Source: Pseudomonadales bacterium
GTDB lineage: Bacteria; Pseudomonadota; Gammaproteobacteria; Pseudomonadales; Azotimanducaceae
Assembly (NCBI GenBank): GCA_011525295.1
Contig: WTGV01000025.1
Location: forward strand, 1 to 64,000
Direction of reading: 5' to 3'
Length of the DNA stretch: 64,000 bases
Part shown: positions 39,644 to 51,326 of the stretch, piece by piece
Numbering within the stretch: position 1 is the first letter of the stretch
How the letters are laid out: each line of letters begins with the position of its first letter
Made by a program: the position numbers and the translations under genes
The notes under the pieces: generated by a model
What the model was told of the DNA's origin: nothing
Seen by the model: only the letters and a program-made list of their open reading frames with translations
Databases searched by the model: none

Positions 39644-40150
39644 ATGGAGATAATTGAAATCGTACTGTTAATACTATTGGTGGTCGTGTGTCTTGCACTC
39701 GGCGCTTTGGTTTTGATACAGCAGGGACGTGGTTCTGACATCGGTGCCGCATTCGGTAGCGGGGCGGCAAACACCGTCTTCGGTTCTGGTGGAGCAACTC
39801 CATTTTTGGTGAAGTTTACCGCGATGCTAGCAATAGGATTCTTTGCAGTAACCTTTTCTTTAGCCTATACCGCGAAGAAAAAGTCAGAGGATACTTACTC
39901 ATTTGGAGACGTTCCGCAAGCCAATGAAGAGTCTTTGGATGATTTATTAATTCCATCCGACGAAGATTTACTTCCTACCGACGAATCTGACACGCCTTCC
40001 TCACCTGAAGGAGACCTATTGCCCACCGACGACGACTCGGATAATTCAGGCGATATCCTTGAACAGCTACTCGAAGAAGACTCTGATAATGACACGCCCA
40101 CGCCGTCTGAAGATGACGCCGAAGAAGGCGATAGGCTACCAGACCTATAA
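39644..40150 (+). CDS. secG: SecG protein-export membrane protein with long acidic tail
   Basis: I start at the ATG at 39644 (168 residues), 2 bases after the tpiA stop and with GGAG upstream; the frame also runs back into tpiA. SecG features are the two membrane helices (about 3-25 and 55-75) and the connecting LIQQGRGSDIGAAFGSG and NTVFGS. SecG assists SecYEG translocation. The C-terminal ~85 residues are rich in Asp, Glu, Ser and Pro, with a recurring DLLPTD. E. coli SecG is 110 residues, so this tail is unusual. Confidence 0.93.
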   Translation: MEIIEIVLLILLVVVCLALGALVLIQQGRGSDIGAAFGSGAANTVFGSGGATPFLVKFTAMLAIGFFAVTFSLAYTAKKKSEDTYSFGDVPQANEESLDDLLIPSDEDLLPTDESDTPSSPEGDLLPTDDDSDNSGDILEQLLEEDSDNDTPTPSEDDAEEGDRLPDL

Positions 40151-40225
40151 AGTCGTTGAGTCGAAATATATCAACACCAAATTTAGGCTAGTTTGAAAGT
40201 ACTCGCTTTTATGTAACAGTCCCCT

Positions 40226-40312
40226 GCCGAAGTGGTGAAATTGGTAGACACGCCACCTTGAGGGGGTGGTGAGCGCATGCTCGTGGAGGTTCGAGTCCTC
40301 TCTTCGGCACCA
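40226..40312 (+). tRNA. tRNA-Leu (anticodon GAG)
   Basis: A class II cloverleaf with acceptor arms GCCGAAG and CTTCGGC, discriminator A and encoded CCA ending at 40312. The anticodon stem CCACC/GGTGG encloses TTGAGGG with anticodon GAG at 40260-40262. A long variable arm follows, and the T-loop GGTTCGAGTCC is intact. It reads CUC and CUU. A tRNA-Leu(GAG) downstream of secG is conserved in gammaproteobacteria. Confidence 0.96.
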
Positions 40313-40400
40313 TACCTAGACCTTGTGGTGTTTGAAAACGGTCAGAGACATGGTTTAATACCAGTACTTATCGCGTTCTGTCCAGTACAGCACTCATTCT

Positions 40401-40406
40401 TATAAT
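40401..40406 (+). promoter_or_regulatory. -10 box (TATAAT) of tRNA-fMet
   Basis: A perfect TATAAT ends 14 bases before the mature tRNA 5' end. No convincing -35 hexamer is visible at the right spacing (nearest TTCTGT around 40375). Confidence 0.45.
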
Positions 40407-40420
40407 AAGCAGGTTTCTGA

Positions 40421-40496
40421 TGCGGGGTGGAGCAGTTGGTAGCTCGATGGGCTCATAACCCATAGGTCGGAGGTTCGAATCCTTCCCCCGCTACCA
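40421..40496 (+). tRNA. Initiator tRNA-fMet (anticodon CAT)
   Basis: The 76-base cloverleaf with encoded CCA has anticodon CAT in loop CTCATAA. Three consecutive G-C pairs (GGG/CCC) close the anticodon stem, and position 1 does not pair with 72 (T-T here). Both are initiator hallmarks; E. coli has C-A at 1-72. Its position upstream of rimP-nusA matches E. coli metY. Confidence 0.93.
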
Positions 40497-40730
40497 CGGT
40501 GGTCAACAGAAATATCGGTAGTGGAGATTCAATTTAACTACTAGATCATCTAGCGTTTGCGACTCGCATCGGACGATGGGAAGAGCGCGCACTTCAAAAA
40601 CGTTCAAACCTTGTAAGTAAATTAACTTACAGTCGCCTGTTCTACCCTTTAATGTGTTTTTTGCGGCACCTTATGGTGTCGCACGGTTTGAGGCCGAGTA
40701 GAGTATTGTTGTAAAAGACGTTTACACTCC

Positions 40731-41189
40731 ATGAGTACTAGAAATACCAACATTGAACAGATGTTATCTGCTACCGTAGAAGCAATGGGCTACGAGATTT
40801 GGGGTGTGGATTACACCATATACAAAAGCCGTGCGAACCTGTGTGTGTATATAGATTCGAAAAACGGTATCACGGTTGATGATTGTGCTGAAGTGAGTCA
40901 TCAAATTGAGGGCGTGTTGGACGTTGAGTCGCAATTTCCACAAAACATGACACTTCAGGTGTCTTCGCCAGGATTAGATCGAATATTGTTCAAACCTCGA
41001 CACTTTGAAAGCCGAGTAGGTGCCCTCATTGACGTACGTTTGTCTTGGCCGGTCGAAGGCCGAGTTCACGTGCGTGGTCGCTTAAACAGTTGCAACGCGC
41101 GATCGTTTCTCGTAACAATGGACGAGCAAGAGTTCGAGATTCGATTTGATCAAGTGCGCCGAGCGCGGGTGGTACCAGAATTTAGCTAG
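40731..41189 (+). CDS. rimP: Ribosome maturation factor RimP
   Basis: The 152-residue protein has the two RimP domains; recognisable are GYEIWGVDYTIYKSRANLCV, the VDDCAEVSHQIEGVLDVE segment and QVSSPGLDRILFKP. It assists 30S subunit maturation. It opens the operon running to pnp. A hairpin (TGCGGCACC 40662-40670 with GGTGTCGCA 40675-40683) lies in the leader about 50 bases before the ATG. Confidence 0.94.
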   Translation: MSTRNTNIEQMLSATVEAMGYEIWGVDYTIYKSRANLCVYIDSKNGITVDDCAEVSHQIEGVLDVESQFPQNMTLQVSSPGLDRILFKPRHFESRVGALIDVRLSWPVEGRVHVRGRLNSCNARSFLVTMDEQEFEIRFDQVRRARVVPEFS

Positions 41190-41202
41190 TGAATCAGTCA
41201 AA

Positions 41203-42777
41203 ATGAACTTCAAAGAAATCAGCAACGCGGTTGAGTCCGTGTCAAACGAAAAGGGAATCGCGAAAGAAATCGTTTTTGCCGCAATCGAGTCTGCTCTCGC
41301 TACTGCGACCAAGCGCCGTACACGTGAAGATGCGGATTTTCGCGTTTCCATTGATTGGAAGGAGTCTACTTGCGACACATTTCGTGTTTGGACGGTCGTC
41401 GATCCGGAACAAATGTGCGATGAGAGTGTGGATCGTCCCGGCCGCTGGGAGCAGCACGATGCTGACGATTGGACTACGCAGATGTTCAATCCCGATGCAC
41501 ATATCACTATAGCTCAAGCACAAGAAAAAGATCCGAAGTTAGGACTAGGCGATAAGTGGGAAGAGCCGTGGCAAACCGTCGATCACGGTCGCATCATGGC
41601 GCAAATCGTGCGTCAAGTGATCTTTCAAAAAGTTCGCGAGGCAGAACGGAATCGAGTTGCGGATGAGTTTTACGCGCAGGTAGGCAAACTCGTTCACGGT
41701 ACGGTTAAACGGATGGGTCGGGACTTCCTCATTGTGGAACTCGCTGGGAACGTTGAAGCCATCCTCTTTAAAGAACACATGATCCCGCGTCAACACTACC
41801 GTGTCGATGATCGCATTCGGGCATATCTGATGAAGATTGATCCCGAAAATAAAGGACCACAGTTAATTTTGTCTCGAACGTGCACGGAAATGTTAATTGA
41901 ACTTTTCAAACTAGAAGTACCCGAGATCGCCGAGGACGTGATTGAAATCAGAGCAGCGGCCAGAATTCCTGGACAAAGAGCAAAGATAGCTGTCACCACA
42001 AACGATGGTCGCATTGACGCTGTTGGGGCTTGCGTCGGTATGCGCGGTTCACGAGTGCAGGCGGTATCAACAGAACTAGGTCATGAACGCGTGGATGTGC
42101 TACTGTGGCATAACGATCCAGTTCAACTCGTTATCAGTGCATTAAGTCCCGCGACGATCGAACAAATTATTAAAGATGAAGACCTTCATTCCATGGATAT
42201 TCTCGTACAACCGGAACATCACGCTGCGGCGATTGGCACGAATGGCGAGAACGTTCGTTTGGCTACTGAACTGAGTGGTTGGAAATTGAACATTCGCAGT
42301 TATGACGAAGTCATCCAAGAACAAGAAGCACGGGAACAACAATTAGTCGAGTTGTACATGGAACGATTGCTTGTAGACGAGGATTTAGCTTCGGTATTAA
42401 TCGAGGAGAACTTCAATTCGCTCGAAGAAATAGCATATTGCGACATTAACGAAATGCTTGCGATCGAAGGCTTTTCTGAAGACATCGTATCAATATTGCG
42501 TTCTCGAGCCGAAGTCGCGCTGGAAGAGGACAAAGAAGCAGGTGTGTCTGACGGCTCACCGACGAATGCTCCCAGCCCTGAACTTCTAAATATGGAAGGG
42601 ATGACCGACACATTGGCTTGGCGACTCGCGGCGGAAGGTATTCATACGATTGAGGATCTAGCTGATTTAGCGATCCCGGATGTATTGGACTTGGAACTCG
42701 GAATCGACGAGGAACTGGCAGGACAACTGATTATGACTGCTCGAGAACCTATGTTTGCTGACTCAAAGAGTAAATAA
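41203..42777 (+). CDS. nusA: Transcription termination/antitermination factor NusA
   Basis: I start at the ATG at 41203 (524 residues), 13 bases after rimP. The N-terminal RNA-polymerase-binding domain, an S1 domain, two KH domains (AVTTNDGRIDAVGACVGMRG, AAAIGTNGENVRLA) and two C-terminal acidic repeats are present, so this is the long gammaproteobacterial form. Between about residues 60 and 100 it carries extra sequence, rich in Trp and Asp (RWEQHDADDWTTQMF), not present in E. coli NusA. Confidence 0.95.
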   Translation: MNFKEISNAVESVSNEKGIAKEIVFAAIESALATATKRRTREDADFRVSIDWKESTCDTFRVWTVVDPEQMCDESVDRPGRWEQHDADDWTTQMFNPDAHITIAQAQEKDPKLGLGDKWEEPWQTVDHGRIMAQIVRQVIFQKVREAERNRVADEFYAQVGKLVHGTVKRMGRDFLIVELAGNVEAILFKEHMIPRQHYRVDDRIRAYLMKIDPENKGPQLILSRTCTEMLIELFKLEVPEIAEDVIEIRAAARIPGQRAKIAVTTNDGRIDAVGACVGMRGSRVQAVSTELGHERVDVLLWHNDPVQLVISALSPATIEQIIKDEDLHSMDILVQPEHHAAAIGTNGENVRLATELSGWKLNIRSYDEVIQEQEAREQQLVELYMERLLVDEDLASVLIEENFNSLEEIAYCDINEMLAIEGFSEDIVSILRSRAEVALEEDKEAGVSDGSPTNAPSPELLNMEGMTDTLAWRLAAEGIHTIEDLADLAIPDVLDLELGIDEELAGQLIMTAREPMFADSKSK

Positions 42778-42801
42778 TCGAGACGAACGAAAGCAAATCT
42801 A

Positions 42802-45585
42802 ATGGAAACGCAGAGCATGAATACGGTCGCTGACGTCGCAGGACGATTGAACATCGATGTAGCACTGCTACTACAGAATATTCACGCCGCAGGTCTTCCA
42901 CAAACTCTTGAGTCCGAAGAATTTTCCAATGCGGATATGCAAATACTTCAGGTGTATTTGAAAGGTCTCAAGGAAGCCGATTCGAAAACGTCCGATAATG
43001 TAATATCTCGAAACCTTGGTCGGACGGCAATTGGGGATCGAAGCTCAGAGAGTTCTAGTTCGGCGTCTCCAGCCGCTGGATTAGGAGCACCTCTCACTCG
43101 TAGAACAGGTACCCTCAGCGTACAGCGAAAGTCTGCGCCAGAGGTGAAAGTTGCTACCGTAAAACGACGCAGGATTGTTAAACCCTCAGCGGTCAAGCAT
43201 CCTCAGGACCAAGAAGTTTCAGACGTTACAGCAGCTAAGAAGACCGAAGAGGAGACGAAGCAACCGAGTGCAGCTGTCGAACCCGAAAAGCGGCGAAAAG
43301 CGGCGAAAGCAAAGGTATCGGATCAAAAGACAGAATCTGCAACAGATGGTCGTACTACGGAAGAAGCTGTACCGTCACAACTAACTCTTGAAAAAGAAAA
43401 GATCCGAGCCGAGGAAGAAACTCGACGCAAAGCAGAGGGTGAAATTCGGCGGAAAAAGGCACAGCGAAAAGAAGAAACTCGCCTCAAGAAAGAAGAAGAG
43501 AGACAACGCGAAGAAAAACAGAAACAAGCTCGTCTCGCGGAGGAAGCTGCTCGCAAAGTTGAGCAGGATGAACAAGAACGAATTAAACGCGAAGCCGAAG
43601 AAGTCCGAGCTCGAGCTGAAGCCGAGGCAATTGCAACGGAGAAAAGCGGAGCTAAGCGATCTAGAGATGAGAAAGGAGCTAAGCAACGTGGTCGCACTCT
43701 TGAGGGGAAAGCGCTTGGTCGACGACGTTCCCAAGAGAAGAGCCAGGGTTCATTGGGATTACGGAGACGCAGAAAAGCAGCTCTTGAAGTAGAAAAGCAA
43801 GGCGGTGAATTTTCACGTCCAGTACAAAAAATCGTACGCGAAGTAGAAGTGTCCGATGCTATTACAGTCGGTGAGCTTGCTCGCCGGATGTCTGTGAAAG
43901 CCGGTGAGGTGATCAAAGCTCTGATGAGCATGGGCGAAATGGTGACGATCAACCAAACCATCGATCAGGATACAGCAGTACTAGTAATTGAAGAGATGGG
44001 ACACAAGGTGAAGCTTGTTGCGAGCGATCGCATGGAAGAAGAACTAGTGCTGTCCCAAAAAGCAGAGGGTGATCCCGAGCCGAGGCCACCTGTGGTCACT
44101 GTTATGGGGCATGTCGATCATGGCAAGACCTCCCTTTTAGACTATATTCGGAACGCACACGTAGTTAGTGAAGAACAAGGTGGCATTACACAACACATAG
44201 GCGCGTATCACGTAGAGACGAAACATGGTGCGATCACTTTCTTAGATACTCCCGGACACGCGGCTTTTTCCGCAATGCGAGCGCGGGGTGCAAACGCGAC
44301 CGATATCGTCATTCTTGTGTGTGCAGCAGACGATGGCGTGATGCCGCAAACCCAAGAGGCTGTTCAACATGCTCATGCCGCTAAAGTCCCAATGATCGTG
44401 GCGGTCAACAAGATTGACTTAGACGGCGCTGATCCCGATCGCGTACGAACTGAACTCAACAGCTTAGGAGTCACTCCAGAAGACTGGGGAGGAGACACCC
44501 AGTTTGTAAACGTATCGGCAACGACGGGAGAAGGCATTGACGACCTGCTGTCTGCAGTTGCTTTGCTTGCTGAAGTTGAAGAGTTTGCATCAGTGCGACA
44601 AGGGACCGCGCAGGGTGTAGTCATCGAGAGTAAGTTGGACCGAGGCCGAGGTCCGGTCGCGACTGTACTCGTTCAACAAGGTACGTTGGCACAGGGGGAC
44701 ATTGTTTTAGCTGGGGAGTATTTCGGGCGCGTGCGCTCATTATTCTCCGATCAAGGTTCGACCGTCGCAGAGGCTGGACCTTCTATTCCAGTTGAAGTGT
44801 TGGGGCTCAACGGTGCGCCGGTCGCCGGCGATTTGTTCAACGTCACTGTGGATGAACGACAGGCAAGACAGTTGGCAAGTGCACGCGCTGCTAAATATCA
44901 GAACAAGATCACGTCGATGCGCCAATCGTCTCGTCTGGAGAACATGTTTGCAAACTTAGGCAAAGGCGAAAAACGCATTTTGAAGTTAATCTTGAAGACG
45001 GATGTACGGGGTTCTCTTGAAGCTATTTCCGAGTCTTGCTTGAACATCGGTAATGAGGAAGTCGGGGTACAAGTTTTAGGTTCCGGTGTTGGTGGCATCA
45101 CCGAATCGGACGTCAATATGGCTCTCACCTACGACGCGATGGTCTTTGGTTTCAATGTCCGCTTAGATAAGTCAGCCAAAGTCGTCGCCGAGCAGAATTC
45201 ACTTGAAGTACGCTACTACAGCGTTATATACGAGCTACTTGACGACATCAAGAAGATCTTAGAAGACATGATGATCCCTGAAGTGCGCGAGGAAATCGTC
45301 GGAACCGCAGAAGTTCGAGATGTATTTCATTCTCCCCGATTCGGGCAAATTGCGGGTTGTCGGGTCGTTGAAGGCACCGTTTTCCGACACAAGAAAATTC
45401 GAGTTTTACGCGACAGTACGGTGATATATGAAGGAGAATTGGAGTCTCTTCGACGGTTCAAAGACGACGTGAGCGAAGTAAGAAACGGACTTGAATGCGG
45501 TATTGGCGTCCGAAACTATAACGATGTACGAGAAGGCGATCGCATCGAAGTGTTTGATTCCCGAGAAGTAGCAAGGGCGTTGTGA
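42802..45585 (+). CDS. infB: Translation initiation factor IF-2
   Basis: The 927-residue GTPase has the N-terminal IF2 subdomain ([17 protein letters not shown]) and a long highly charged Lys/Arg/Glu linker at about 100-320. G1 is GHVDHGKT at 436-443, with DTPGH and NKID following, then domains II-IV. It places initiator tRNA on the ribosome. ATG at 42802 or the in-frame ATG at 42817 could start it. The charged linker creates long spurious frames on the other strand. Confidence 0.97.
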   Translation: METQSMNTVADVAGRLNIDVALLLQNIHAAGLPQTLESEEFSNADMQILQVYLKGLKEADSKTSDNVISRNLGRTAIGDRSSESSSSASPAAGLGAPLTRRTGTLSVQRKSAPEVKVATVKRRRIVKPSAVKHPQDQEVSDVTAAKKTEEETKQPSAAVEPEKRRKAAKAKVSDQKTESATDGRTTEEAVPSQLTLEKEKIRAEEETRRKAEGEIRRKKAQRKEETRLKKEEERQREEKQKQARLAEEAARKVEQDEQERIKREAEEVRARAEAEAIATEKSGAKRSRDEKGAKQRGRTLEGKALGRRRSQEKSQGSLGLRRRRKAALEVEKQGGEFSRPVQKIVREVEVSDAITVGELARRMSVKAGEVIKALMSMGEMVTINQTIDQDTAVLVIEEMGHKVKLVASDRMEEELVLSQKAEGDPEPRPPVVTVMGHVDHGKTSLLDYIRNAHVVSEEQGGITQHIGAYHVETKHGAITFLDTPGHAAFSAMRARGANATDIVILVCAADDGVMPQTQEAVQHAHAAKVPMIVAVNKIDLDGADPDRVRTELNSLGVTPEDWGGDTQFVNVSATTGEGIDDLLSAVALLAEVEEFASVRQGTAQGVVIESKLDRGRGPVATVLVQQGTLAQGDIVLAGEYFGRVRSLFSDQGSTVAEAGPSIPVEVLGLNGAPVAGDLFNVTVDERQARQLASARAAKYQNKITSMRQSSRLENMFANLGKGEKRILKLILKTDVRGSLEAISESCLNIGNEEVGVQVLGSGVGGITESDVNMALTYDAMVFGFNVRLDKSAKVVAEQNSLEVRYYSVIYELLDDIKKILEDMMIPEVREEIVGTAEVRDVFHSPRFGQIAGCRVVEGTVFRHKKIRVLRDSTVIYEGELESLRRFKDDVSEVRNGLECGIGVRNYNDVREGDRIEVFDSREVARAL

Positions 45586-46001
45586 TGCGACGAGTTCGAA
45601 TTGTCAATCGAGACCGTTCTTTCGGTAGAGAAGAGCGGGTTGCAGAACTGATCCGCAAGGAACTTACAACCCTGATTCGGCTAAAAATGCGAGATCCTCG
45701 CATCGAAGTGCAAAACGTCATCGTGAGTGATGTGCGGGTTACTGGTGATCTTTCTACTGCTAATGTCTATATTCGAGCACTTGACTTAGACAAGTCCATT
45801 GATAGGGAAGAGTTGGTTCAAGTATTGCAGCGAGCCGCAGGATTTTTGCGTTCTGAGTTGGCTAAGCGCCACTCGATGCGAACGACTCCTGCACTAACGT
45901 TTCATTATGACGACGTCGAGGATGAGGGATCACACATCGACGCTTTGATCGATCAAGCAATGGCGCGTGAGACGTCGAGCGTAGAAACGCACTGTGAGTA
46001 A
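45585..46001 (+). CDS. rbfA: Ribosome-binding factor A
   Basis: The 138-residue protein has the RbfA KH-like fold: REERVAELIRKELTTLI, MRDPRIEVQNVIVSDVRVT and LRSELAKRHSMRTTPALTFH. It is needed for late 30S assembly. The ATG at 45585 shares its first base with the infB stop (TGATG); a GTG one codon earlier is the alternative. Confidence 0.95.
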   Translation: MRRVRIVNRDRSFGREERVAELIRKELTTLIRLKMRDPRIEVQNVIVSDVRVTGDLSTANVYIRALDLDKSIDREELVQVLQRAAGFLRSELAKRHSMRTTPALTFHYDDVEDEGSHIDALIDQAMARETSSVETHCE

Positions 46002-46911
46002 ACGACGTTTCCGCGGTCGAGATGTCGACGGCGTACTAGTACTCGACAAACCACCGGGTTTGACTTCGAGTCGAGCGACGCAGCAAGCTAAGAAGCTCTT
46101 TGGTGCTAAAAAGGTTGGTCATACAGGCAGTTTGGACCCTCTCGCGACCGGTGTTTTGCCGTTGTGCTTCGGAGCCGCGACGAAATTTTCTCAGTTTTTG
46201 TTTCAGGCCGACAAGCGCTATGTAGTCGATGCGGTGCTGGGGATCGCTACAGATAGTGGAGATGCCGACGGAACCGTTATTGGCGAAAGCTCATATTCTC
46301 ACGTGACTGCTGAGAAAATCGAAACCGTCCTCGCAGACTACCAAGGGAACATTCAACAGATTCCATCCATGTTTTCAGCGGTGAAACAAAATGGGCAGCC
46401 TCTGTACAAGCTCGCCCACCAAGGAAAGGAGGTACCTCGAGAACCTCGTCCGGTGACTATTTATGAGAACACATTAGAGAGTTTTGAAGGGGATCGATTC
46501 AGATTAAACATTCACTGTAGCAAAGGTACATACATTCGCACATTGGTTGCGGATATTGGTGAACAGTTAGGTAGCGGTGCGCACGTTGTCGCGTTGCGCC
46601 GAACACAAGCCGGACCATACGACGATAGTGGCGCAATAACGATGGAACAACTACGCGAAGCTCGCGAGGAGCAACGTATCGACGAATTGCTCTTACCCAC
46701 TGCCAGTACGGTGGAGGGTTGGCCAACGATTTTTGTCCGTGGAGGCATGGCTTACAACGTAAGACATGGCCAGGCGGTACGCGTGAGCAACGCACCTACG
46801 GAAGGGTGGGTCAAAGTGTGCGAGATTGTTGACAACGCCCCCAACAAATTTTTAGGAGTCGGGGAGATATTAGAAGACGGTCGCGTCGCACCTCGACGGA
46901 TAATGAACTAG
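45994..46911 (+). CDS. truB: tRNA pseudouridine-55 synthase TruB
   Basis: The 305-residue enzyme has [13 protein letters not shown], the catalytic Asp in [37 protein letters not shown] and [18 protein letters not shown]. It makes pseudouridine 55 in the tRNA T-loop. GTG start at 45994 overlaps rbfA by 8 bases. A C-terminal PUA-like region is present. Confidence 0.96.
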   Translation: MSKRRFRGRDVDGVLVLDKPPGLTSSRATQQAKKLFGAKKVGHTGSLDPLATGVLPLCFGAATKFSQFLFQADKRYVVDAVLGIATDSGDADGTVIGESSYSHVTAEKIETVLADYQGNIQQIPSMFSAVKQNGQPLYKLAHQGKEVPREPRPVTIYENTLESFEGDRFRLNIHCSKGTYIRTLVADIGEQLGSGAHVVALRRTQAGPYDDSGAITMEQLREAREEQRIDELLLPTASTVEGWPTIFVRGGMAYNVRHGQAVRVSNAPTEGWVKVCEIVDNAPNKFLGVGEILEDGRVAPRRIMN

Positions 46912-46954
46912 CCACTTTTTGGAAGAAAACGACAACATTGATTTAGGAGAAAAT

Positions 46955-47224
46955 ATGGCGTTAACAACCGAGACTAAACAAGAAACACTGCAGGAATTCG
47001 CCCGCGGCGAAAACGATACGGGCTCGCCGGAGGTTCAAGTAGCGCTCTTGACTAAGAACATACAGAGCGTGCAGGAACACCTGGAAATTCATAAAGGCGA
47101 CAACCATTCCAGACGGGGTCTGCAAAACATGGTAGCACAGCGGCGTAAACTGCTGGATTATCTGCGATCAAAAGATCTCGACAGATACGCAAAACTCATT
47201 GCTAAGCTTGGCATTCGCCGTTAA
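46955..47224 (+). CDS. rpsO: 30S ribosomal protein S15
   Basis: From the ATG at 46955 the protein is 89 residues, the exact usual length of S15, with [35 protein letters not shown] and the basic end. TAGGAGA lies 6 bases upstream. The frame extends 12 codons further up but that part is not S15. In E. coli, S15 represses its own mRNA; I did not try to fold that site here. Confidence 0.97.
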   Translation: MALTTETKQETLQEFARGENDTGSPEVQVALLTKNIQSVQEHLEIHKGDNHSRRGLQNMVAQRRKLLDYLRSKDLDRYAKLIAKLGIRR

Positions 47225-47245
47225 TCACACTACAAGGAACACAAT

Positions 47246-49351
47246 TTGAAAACTTCAAAAGTCGAGTTTGAACTCGGCGATCACAACGTTACTCTTGAGA
47301 CTGGTCGGATTGCGCGTCAAGCGACCGCTGCTGTTATGGCACACATGGACGACAATTCGGTGCTCTGCACTGTGGTGGCTGCACCAGAACCACGTGAAGG
47401 AGTAAGTTTTTTTCCACTAACGGTAGATTACCAAGAACGCACGTACGCAGCAGGGAAAATTCCAGGAGGATTTTTTCGGCGTGAAGGTCGTCCAACAGAA
47501 AAAGAAACTCTCACTAGTAGACTCATTGATAGACCGATACGACCGCTATTTCATGATGGCTTCCAAAACGAAGTACATGTGATTGCTACGGTGATGTCGG
47601 TAGACCGAGATGTCGACCCTGATGTAGTTGCGATGATCGGTACGTCCGCTGCACTGACGCTATCCGGCGTGCCTTTTAGCGGTCCGATCGGCGCAAATCG
47701 CGTGGGATTTATTGACAATCTCTACGTGTTGAATCAACGAATATCAGCGCAAGCAGAATCAAAACTGAACATGATTGTCGCGGGGACAGAGAATGCGGTA
47801 CTCATGGTCGAGAGCGAAGCACATGAACTCACCGAGGATCAGATGCTGGGAGCTGTGTTGTTTGCTCACCAAGAGATGCAGATACAGATTCAAGCAATTA
47901 ATCAATTGGTCGATGCAGTAGGAAACGATAAGTGGGTCTACGCTCCCCCAGTGGAAAATAAAGAAGTCGTAGATGCAGTCACCAAGCAAATCGGGAACGG
48001 GTTGCACGAAGCTTATCAAATCACGACGAAGGCGGAACGACGAGATCAACTAAAGTCTTTAGAGCAAAGTGCGGTGGAAACTTTAACTGAAGAAGACGAG
48101 ACCATTGATCCTTCTGAAGTGAGTTCGATCATTCAGTCAATGGGAAAGAAACTGGTTCGGCAACGTGTTCTTGACGGGCAACCGAGGATTGACGGTCGGC
48201 GACACGATGAAGTTCGAGATCTTAACATAGATGTTGGATTATTGAAGAGAACTCATGGCTCGGCATTGTTCCAGAGAGGTGAGACTCAAGCGATTGTGAC
48301 GGTTACTCTGGGTACAACTCGAGATGCTGCATTGATCGAATCTCTTAGCGGAGAGTCAACTGACCAGTTCATGTTGCATTACAACTTTCCCCCTTATTGC
48401 GTAGGAGAAGTTGGCAGACTGATGGGACCTCGTCGTAGAGAAGTCGGTCATGGTCGCTTAGCACGTCGATCGCTGGAGTATCTTATACCAGACAACGACA
48501 AGTTTCCGTACACGATTAGAGTTGTATCTGAGATCACGGAGAGTAACGGATCAAGTTCGATGGCATCCGTTTGTGGTGCGTCCCTCGCTTTAATGGATGC
48601 CGGGGTGCAGATTCCATCTTCTGTGGCAGGTATTGCAATGGGTTTGATCAAGGAAGACGATAAGTTTGTTGTGTTAACCGACATACTTGGCGACGAGGAT
48701 CACTTAGGCGACATGGACTTTAAGGTTGCCGGTACCTCGAAAGGGGTAACAGCATTGCAAATGGATATCAAAATCGAGGGGATCACTGAGGAAATACTGA
48801 GTCAAGCTTTAGCCCAAGCGCACGAAGCAAGAAAACACATTCTGACTCAGATGGATGCAGTGATCGACAAACCAAGAGAAGCACTTTCGGAGTATGCGCC
48901 GGCTGTGTTCTCGATACGCATTGATCCTGAAATGATTCGCGTGGTAATTGGTAAAGGCGGAGCAACTATTCGAGGTCTACGAGACGAATTTAACGCTGAG
49001 TTCGATGTCGAAGACGACGGTGAAATCAGGATATACTCTGAGAATCGCACGAAAGAAGCGGCGATCCGACAGCGAATTCTCGATCTAACCGAAACCCCGG
49101 TAGTGGGCAAGATCTATTCGGGAGAAGTTGCTTCGATTATGAAGTTTGGTGCGTTCATAACCATACTCCCGAAACAGGACGGTTTACTACACATTTCTCG
49201 TATTAAGCGCGGTCGTGTCGAGAAGGTGAACGACGAACTTTCGGTCGGACAAATCGTTGAGGTGGTGATCACCGAGATTGATGACCGCGGACGAGTGCAG
49301 TTGTCGATGGTTGATGTCGAACGTTATCGGGACAAACCACCGAACGTTTAG
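47246..49351 (+). CDS. pnp: Polyribonucleotide nucleotidyltransferase (PNPase)
   Basis: At 701 residues it has both RNase PH domains, with [20 protein letters not shown] in the first and [20 protein letters not shown] in the second. A KH domain ([12 protein letters not shown]) and an S1 domain ([20 protein letters not shown]) follow. It degrades RNA from the 3' end and associates with the degradosome. Start is TTG at 47246 with AAGGA upstream. Its stop lies 4 bases from the convergent acs stop, with no terminator visible between. Confidence 0.97.
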   Translation: MKTSKVEFELGDHNVTLETGRIARQATAAVMAHMDDNSVLCTVVAAPEPREGVSFFPLTVDYQERTYAAGKIPGGFFRREGRPTEKETLTSRLIDRPIRPLFHDGFQNEVHVIATVMSVDRDVDPDVVAMIGTSAALTLSGVPFSGPIGANRVGFIDNLYVLNQRISAQAESKLNMIVAGTENAVLMVESEAHELTEDQMLGAVLFAHQEMQIQIQAINQLVDAVGNDKWVYAPPVENKEVVDAVTKQIGNGLHEAYQITTKAERRDQLKSLEQSAVETLTEEDETIDPSEVSSIIQSMGKKLVRQRVLDGQPRIDGRRHDEVRDLNIDVGLLKRTHGSALFQRGETQAIVTVTLGTTRDAALIESLSGESTDQFMLHYNFPPYCVGEVGRLMGPRRREVGHGRLARRSLEYLIPDNDKFPYTIRVVSEITESNGSSSMASVCGASLALMDAGVQIPSSVAGIAMGLIKEDDKFVVLTDILGDEDHLGDMDFKVAGTSKGVTALQMDIKIEGITEEILSQALAQAHEARKHILTQMDAVIDKPREALSEYAPAVFSIRIDPEMIRVVIGKGGATIRGLRDEFNAEFDVEDDGEIRIYSENRTKEAAIRQRILDLTETPVVGKIYSGEVASIMKFGAFITILPKQDGLLHISRIKRGRVEKVNDELSVGQIVEVVITEIDDRGRVQLSMVDVERYRDKPPNV

Positions 49352-49355
49352 GGTT

Positions 49356-51290
49356 TTAAGAGACTAGTCGATCTCGAACGAGGTTGTCAACCACGCTAGG
49401 GTCGGCTAGGGTGGTCGTATCACCTAAGTCTTCTGTGTCATTTGCGGCAATTTTTCGAAGAATTCGCCGCATGATTTTTCCGGATCTTGTTTTAGGAAGA
49501 CCTGGAGCCCACTGAATCGCATCCGGCCGGGCAATCGATCCAATTTCGGATCGCACCAATTGGCTCAGTTCTTCTTTCAGAGCAGGTGCTGGTTTCACGC
49601 CAGCCATCGGCGTGACGAAAGCGTAGATCGACTCGCCTTTGATCGAATGTGGCGCACCAACGACGGCAGCTTCCGCGATCTGATCGTGCAATACCAAAGC
49701 ACTTTCAATCTCTGCCGTACCGAGTCGATGGCCGGACACATTGATTACATCATCAACCCGTCCTGTAATCCAGTAATATCCATCGCGATCACGACGAGCT
49801 CCATCACCCGTAAAGTACTTACCAGGAAATCGACTGTAATAGGTGTCGACTACACGTTGATGATCACCGTAGACGGTTCGAATCTGGCCAGGCCAAGGCT
49901 GCAGCATTACAAGATTGCCGTAGGCTTCGTTTTCCTCAAGAATGTTTCCGGCGTCGTCTACGAGCGCGGGTCTGACACCGAAGAATGGCCGGGTAACGGA
50001 ACCAGGTTTGAGTGCTGTAGCCCCAGGGAGCGGAGAAATCATGATGCCACCTGTTTCTGTCTGCCACCATGTGTCAGCAATAGGACATCTCCGATCTCCT
50101 ACTATTCGATGATACCACTCCCATGCTTCAGGATTTATGGGTTCGCCAACTGTCCCCAATAGACGTAACGACTTGCGTGAAGTTTTGGTTACATATTCAT
50201 CCCCTAGTGCCATGAGTTGTCGGATTGCTGTTGGGGCAGTGTAAAAGATGTTGACTCTGTACTTATCCACAACTTGCCAGAATCGCGATGCGTCCGGAAA
50301 GGTAGGTACCCCTTCGAACATCAGGGTCGTAGCTCCGTTAGCAAGAGGACCATATACGATGTAGGAGTGGCCGGTAATCCAACCGACATCAGCGGTGCAC
50401 CAGTAAATGTCTTGCTCGTGATAGTCGAAAATGTATCTAAAGGTCAACGTTGCATGTAATAGATAACCCGCGGAACCGTGTTGAACACCTTTGGGTTTTC
50501 CCGTACTACCCGATGTATACAAGATGAACAGAGGATCTTCCGATTCGACTCGTTCGGGTTCGCAGTCTGCGTCTTGGCGGTCAACTAGTTCGTGATACCA
50601 TACGTCGCGAGGTGCATTCCATTCGACATTTCCACCAGTACGCTGTACGGTTATTACGGTGTGGACATTGGGACAGTCTTGTAAAGCAGCGTCAGCGTTA
50701 GCTTTCAACGGGATGGTTTTTCCACCTCGTATGCCCTCGTCAGCAGTAATCAAAGTCTGACAGTCAGAGTCCAAAATTCGGTCGCGGAGAGAATTTGATG
50801 AAAACCCGCCGAATACAACGCTATGGAGCGCACCAATTCGCGCACAGGCTAACATTGCATATGCCGCCTCCGGAATCATTGGTAGATAAATACAGATTCT
50901 ATCACCTTTTGATACACCGCGTTCTCGAAGGGCGTTGGAAAGTCGACAGACTTTGTGATACAGCTCTCGATAAGTTATGTGTTTGCTGTGTTGACTATCG
51001 TCGCCTTCCCAAATAATCGCGACCTGGTCGGCGCGCGTGTCGAGATGTCGGTCAATACAGTTGTAAGAAACATTGAGGATGCCGTCTCGAAACCAGTGAA
51101 ATCGTCCTTCGGTGAAAGATGCTTCGCAGACTTGGTTGAAGCTCTGGAACCAATCGATGTTTGCTTCTGCTTGTTCTGCCCAAAATTCCTCAGGCTGTTC
51201 GATCGAACGACGATAGAGGGAATCGTATTTATCTTTATTGATATGGACGGATTCGACCAAATCCTCTGGAACCGGGTATGTTTCTGACAC
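49356..51290 (-). CDS. acs: Acetyl-CoA synthetase
   Basis: The 644-residue AMP-forming ligase has [44 protein letters not shown] and the catalytic acetylatable lysine region [11 protein letters not shown]. It activates acetate to acetyl-CoA. GTG start at 51290. It is 36 bases downstream of pgi on the same strand and may be part of the panB-panC-pgi transcript. Confidence 0.96.
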   Translation of the reverse strand: MSETYPVPEDLVESVHINKDKYDSLYRRSIEQPEEFWAEQAEANIDWFQSFNQVCEASFTEGRFHWFRDGILNVSYNCIDRHLDTRADQVAIIWEGDDSQHSKHITYRELYHKVCRLSNALRERGVSKGDRICIYLPMIPEAAYAMLACARIGALHSVVFGGFSSNSLRDRILDSDCQTLITADEGIRGGKTIPLKANADAALQDCPNVHTVITVQRTGGNVEWNAPRDVWYHELVDRQDADCEPERVESEDPLFILYTSGSTGKPKGVQHGSAGYLLHATLTFRYIFDYHEQDIYWCTADVGWITGHSYIVYGPLANGATTLMFEGVPTFPDASRFWQVVDKYRVNIFYTAPTAIRQLMALGDEYVTKTSRKSLRLLGTVGEPINPEAWEWYHRIVGDRRCPIADTWWQTETGGIMISPLPGATALKPGSVTRPFFGVRPALVDDAGNILEENEAYGNLVMLQPWPGQIRTVYGDHQRVVDTYYSRFPGKYFTGDGARRDRDGYYWITGRVDDVINVSGHRLGTAEIESALVLHDQIAEAAVVGAPHSIKGESIYAFVTPMAGVKPAPALKEELSQLVRSEIGSIARPDAIQWAPGLPKTRSGKIMRRILRKIAANDTEDLGDTTTLADPSVVDNLVRDRLVS

Positions 51291-51326
51291 TTATGAGCTC
51301 TCCAAAAACGTTATATTTCGACGGGT

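Noticed and set aside
40662-40683. Hairpin TGCGGCACC/GGTGTCGCA before rimP as a terminator
   Set aside because: The T-run precedes rather than follows the stem on the plus strand, so it is at most a leader structure.
43323-43961. 212-codon open frame on the minus strand inside infB (and other long frames nearby)
   Set aside because: It mirrors the Lys/Arg/Glu-rich linker of IF-2, giving Ser/Arg/Leu-rich nonsense without any family signature.
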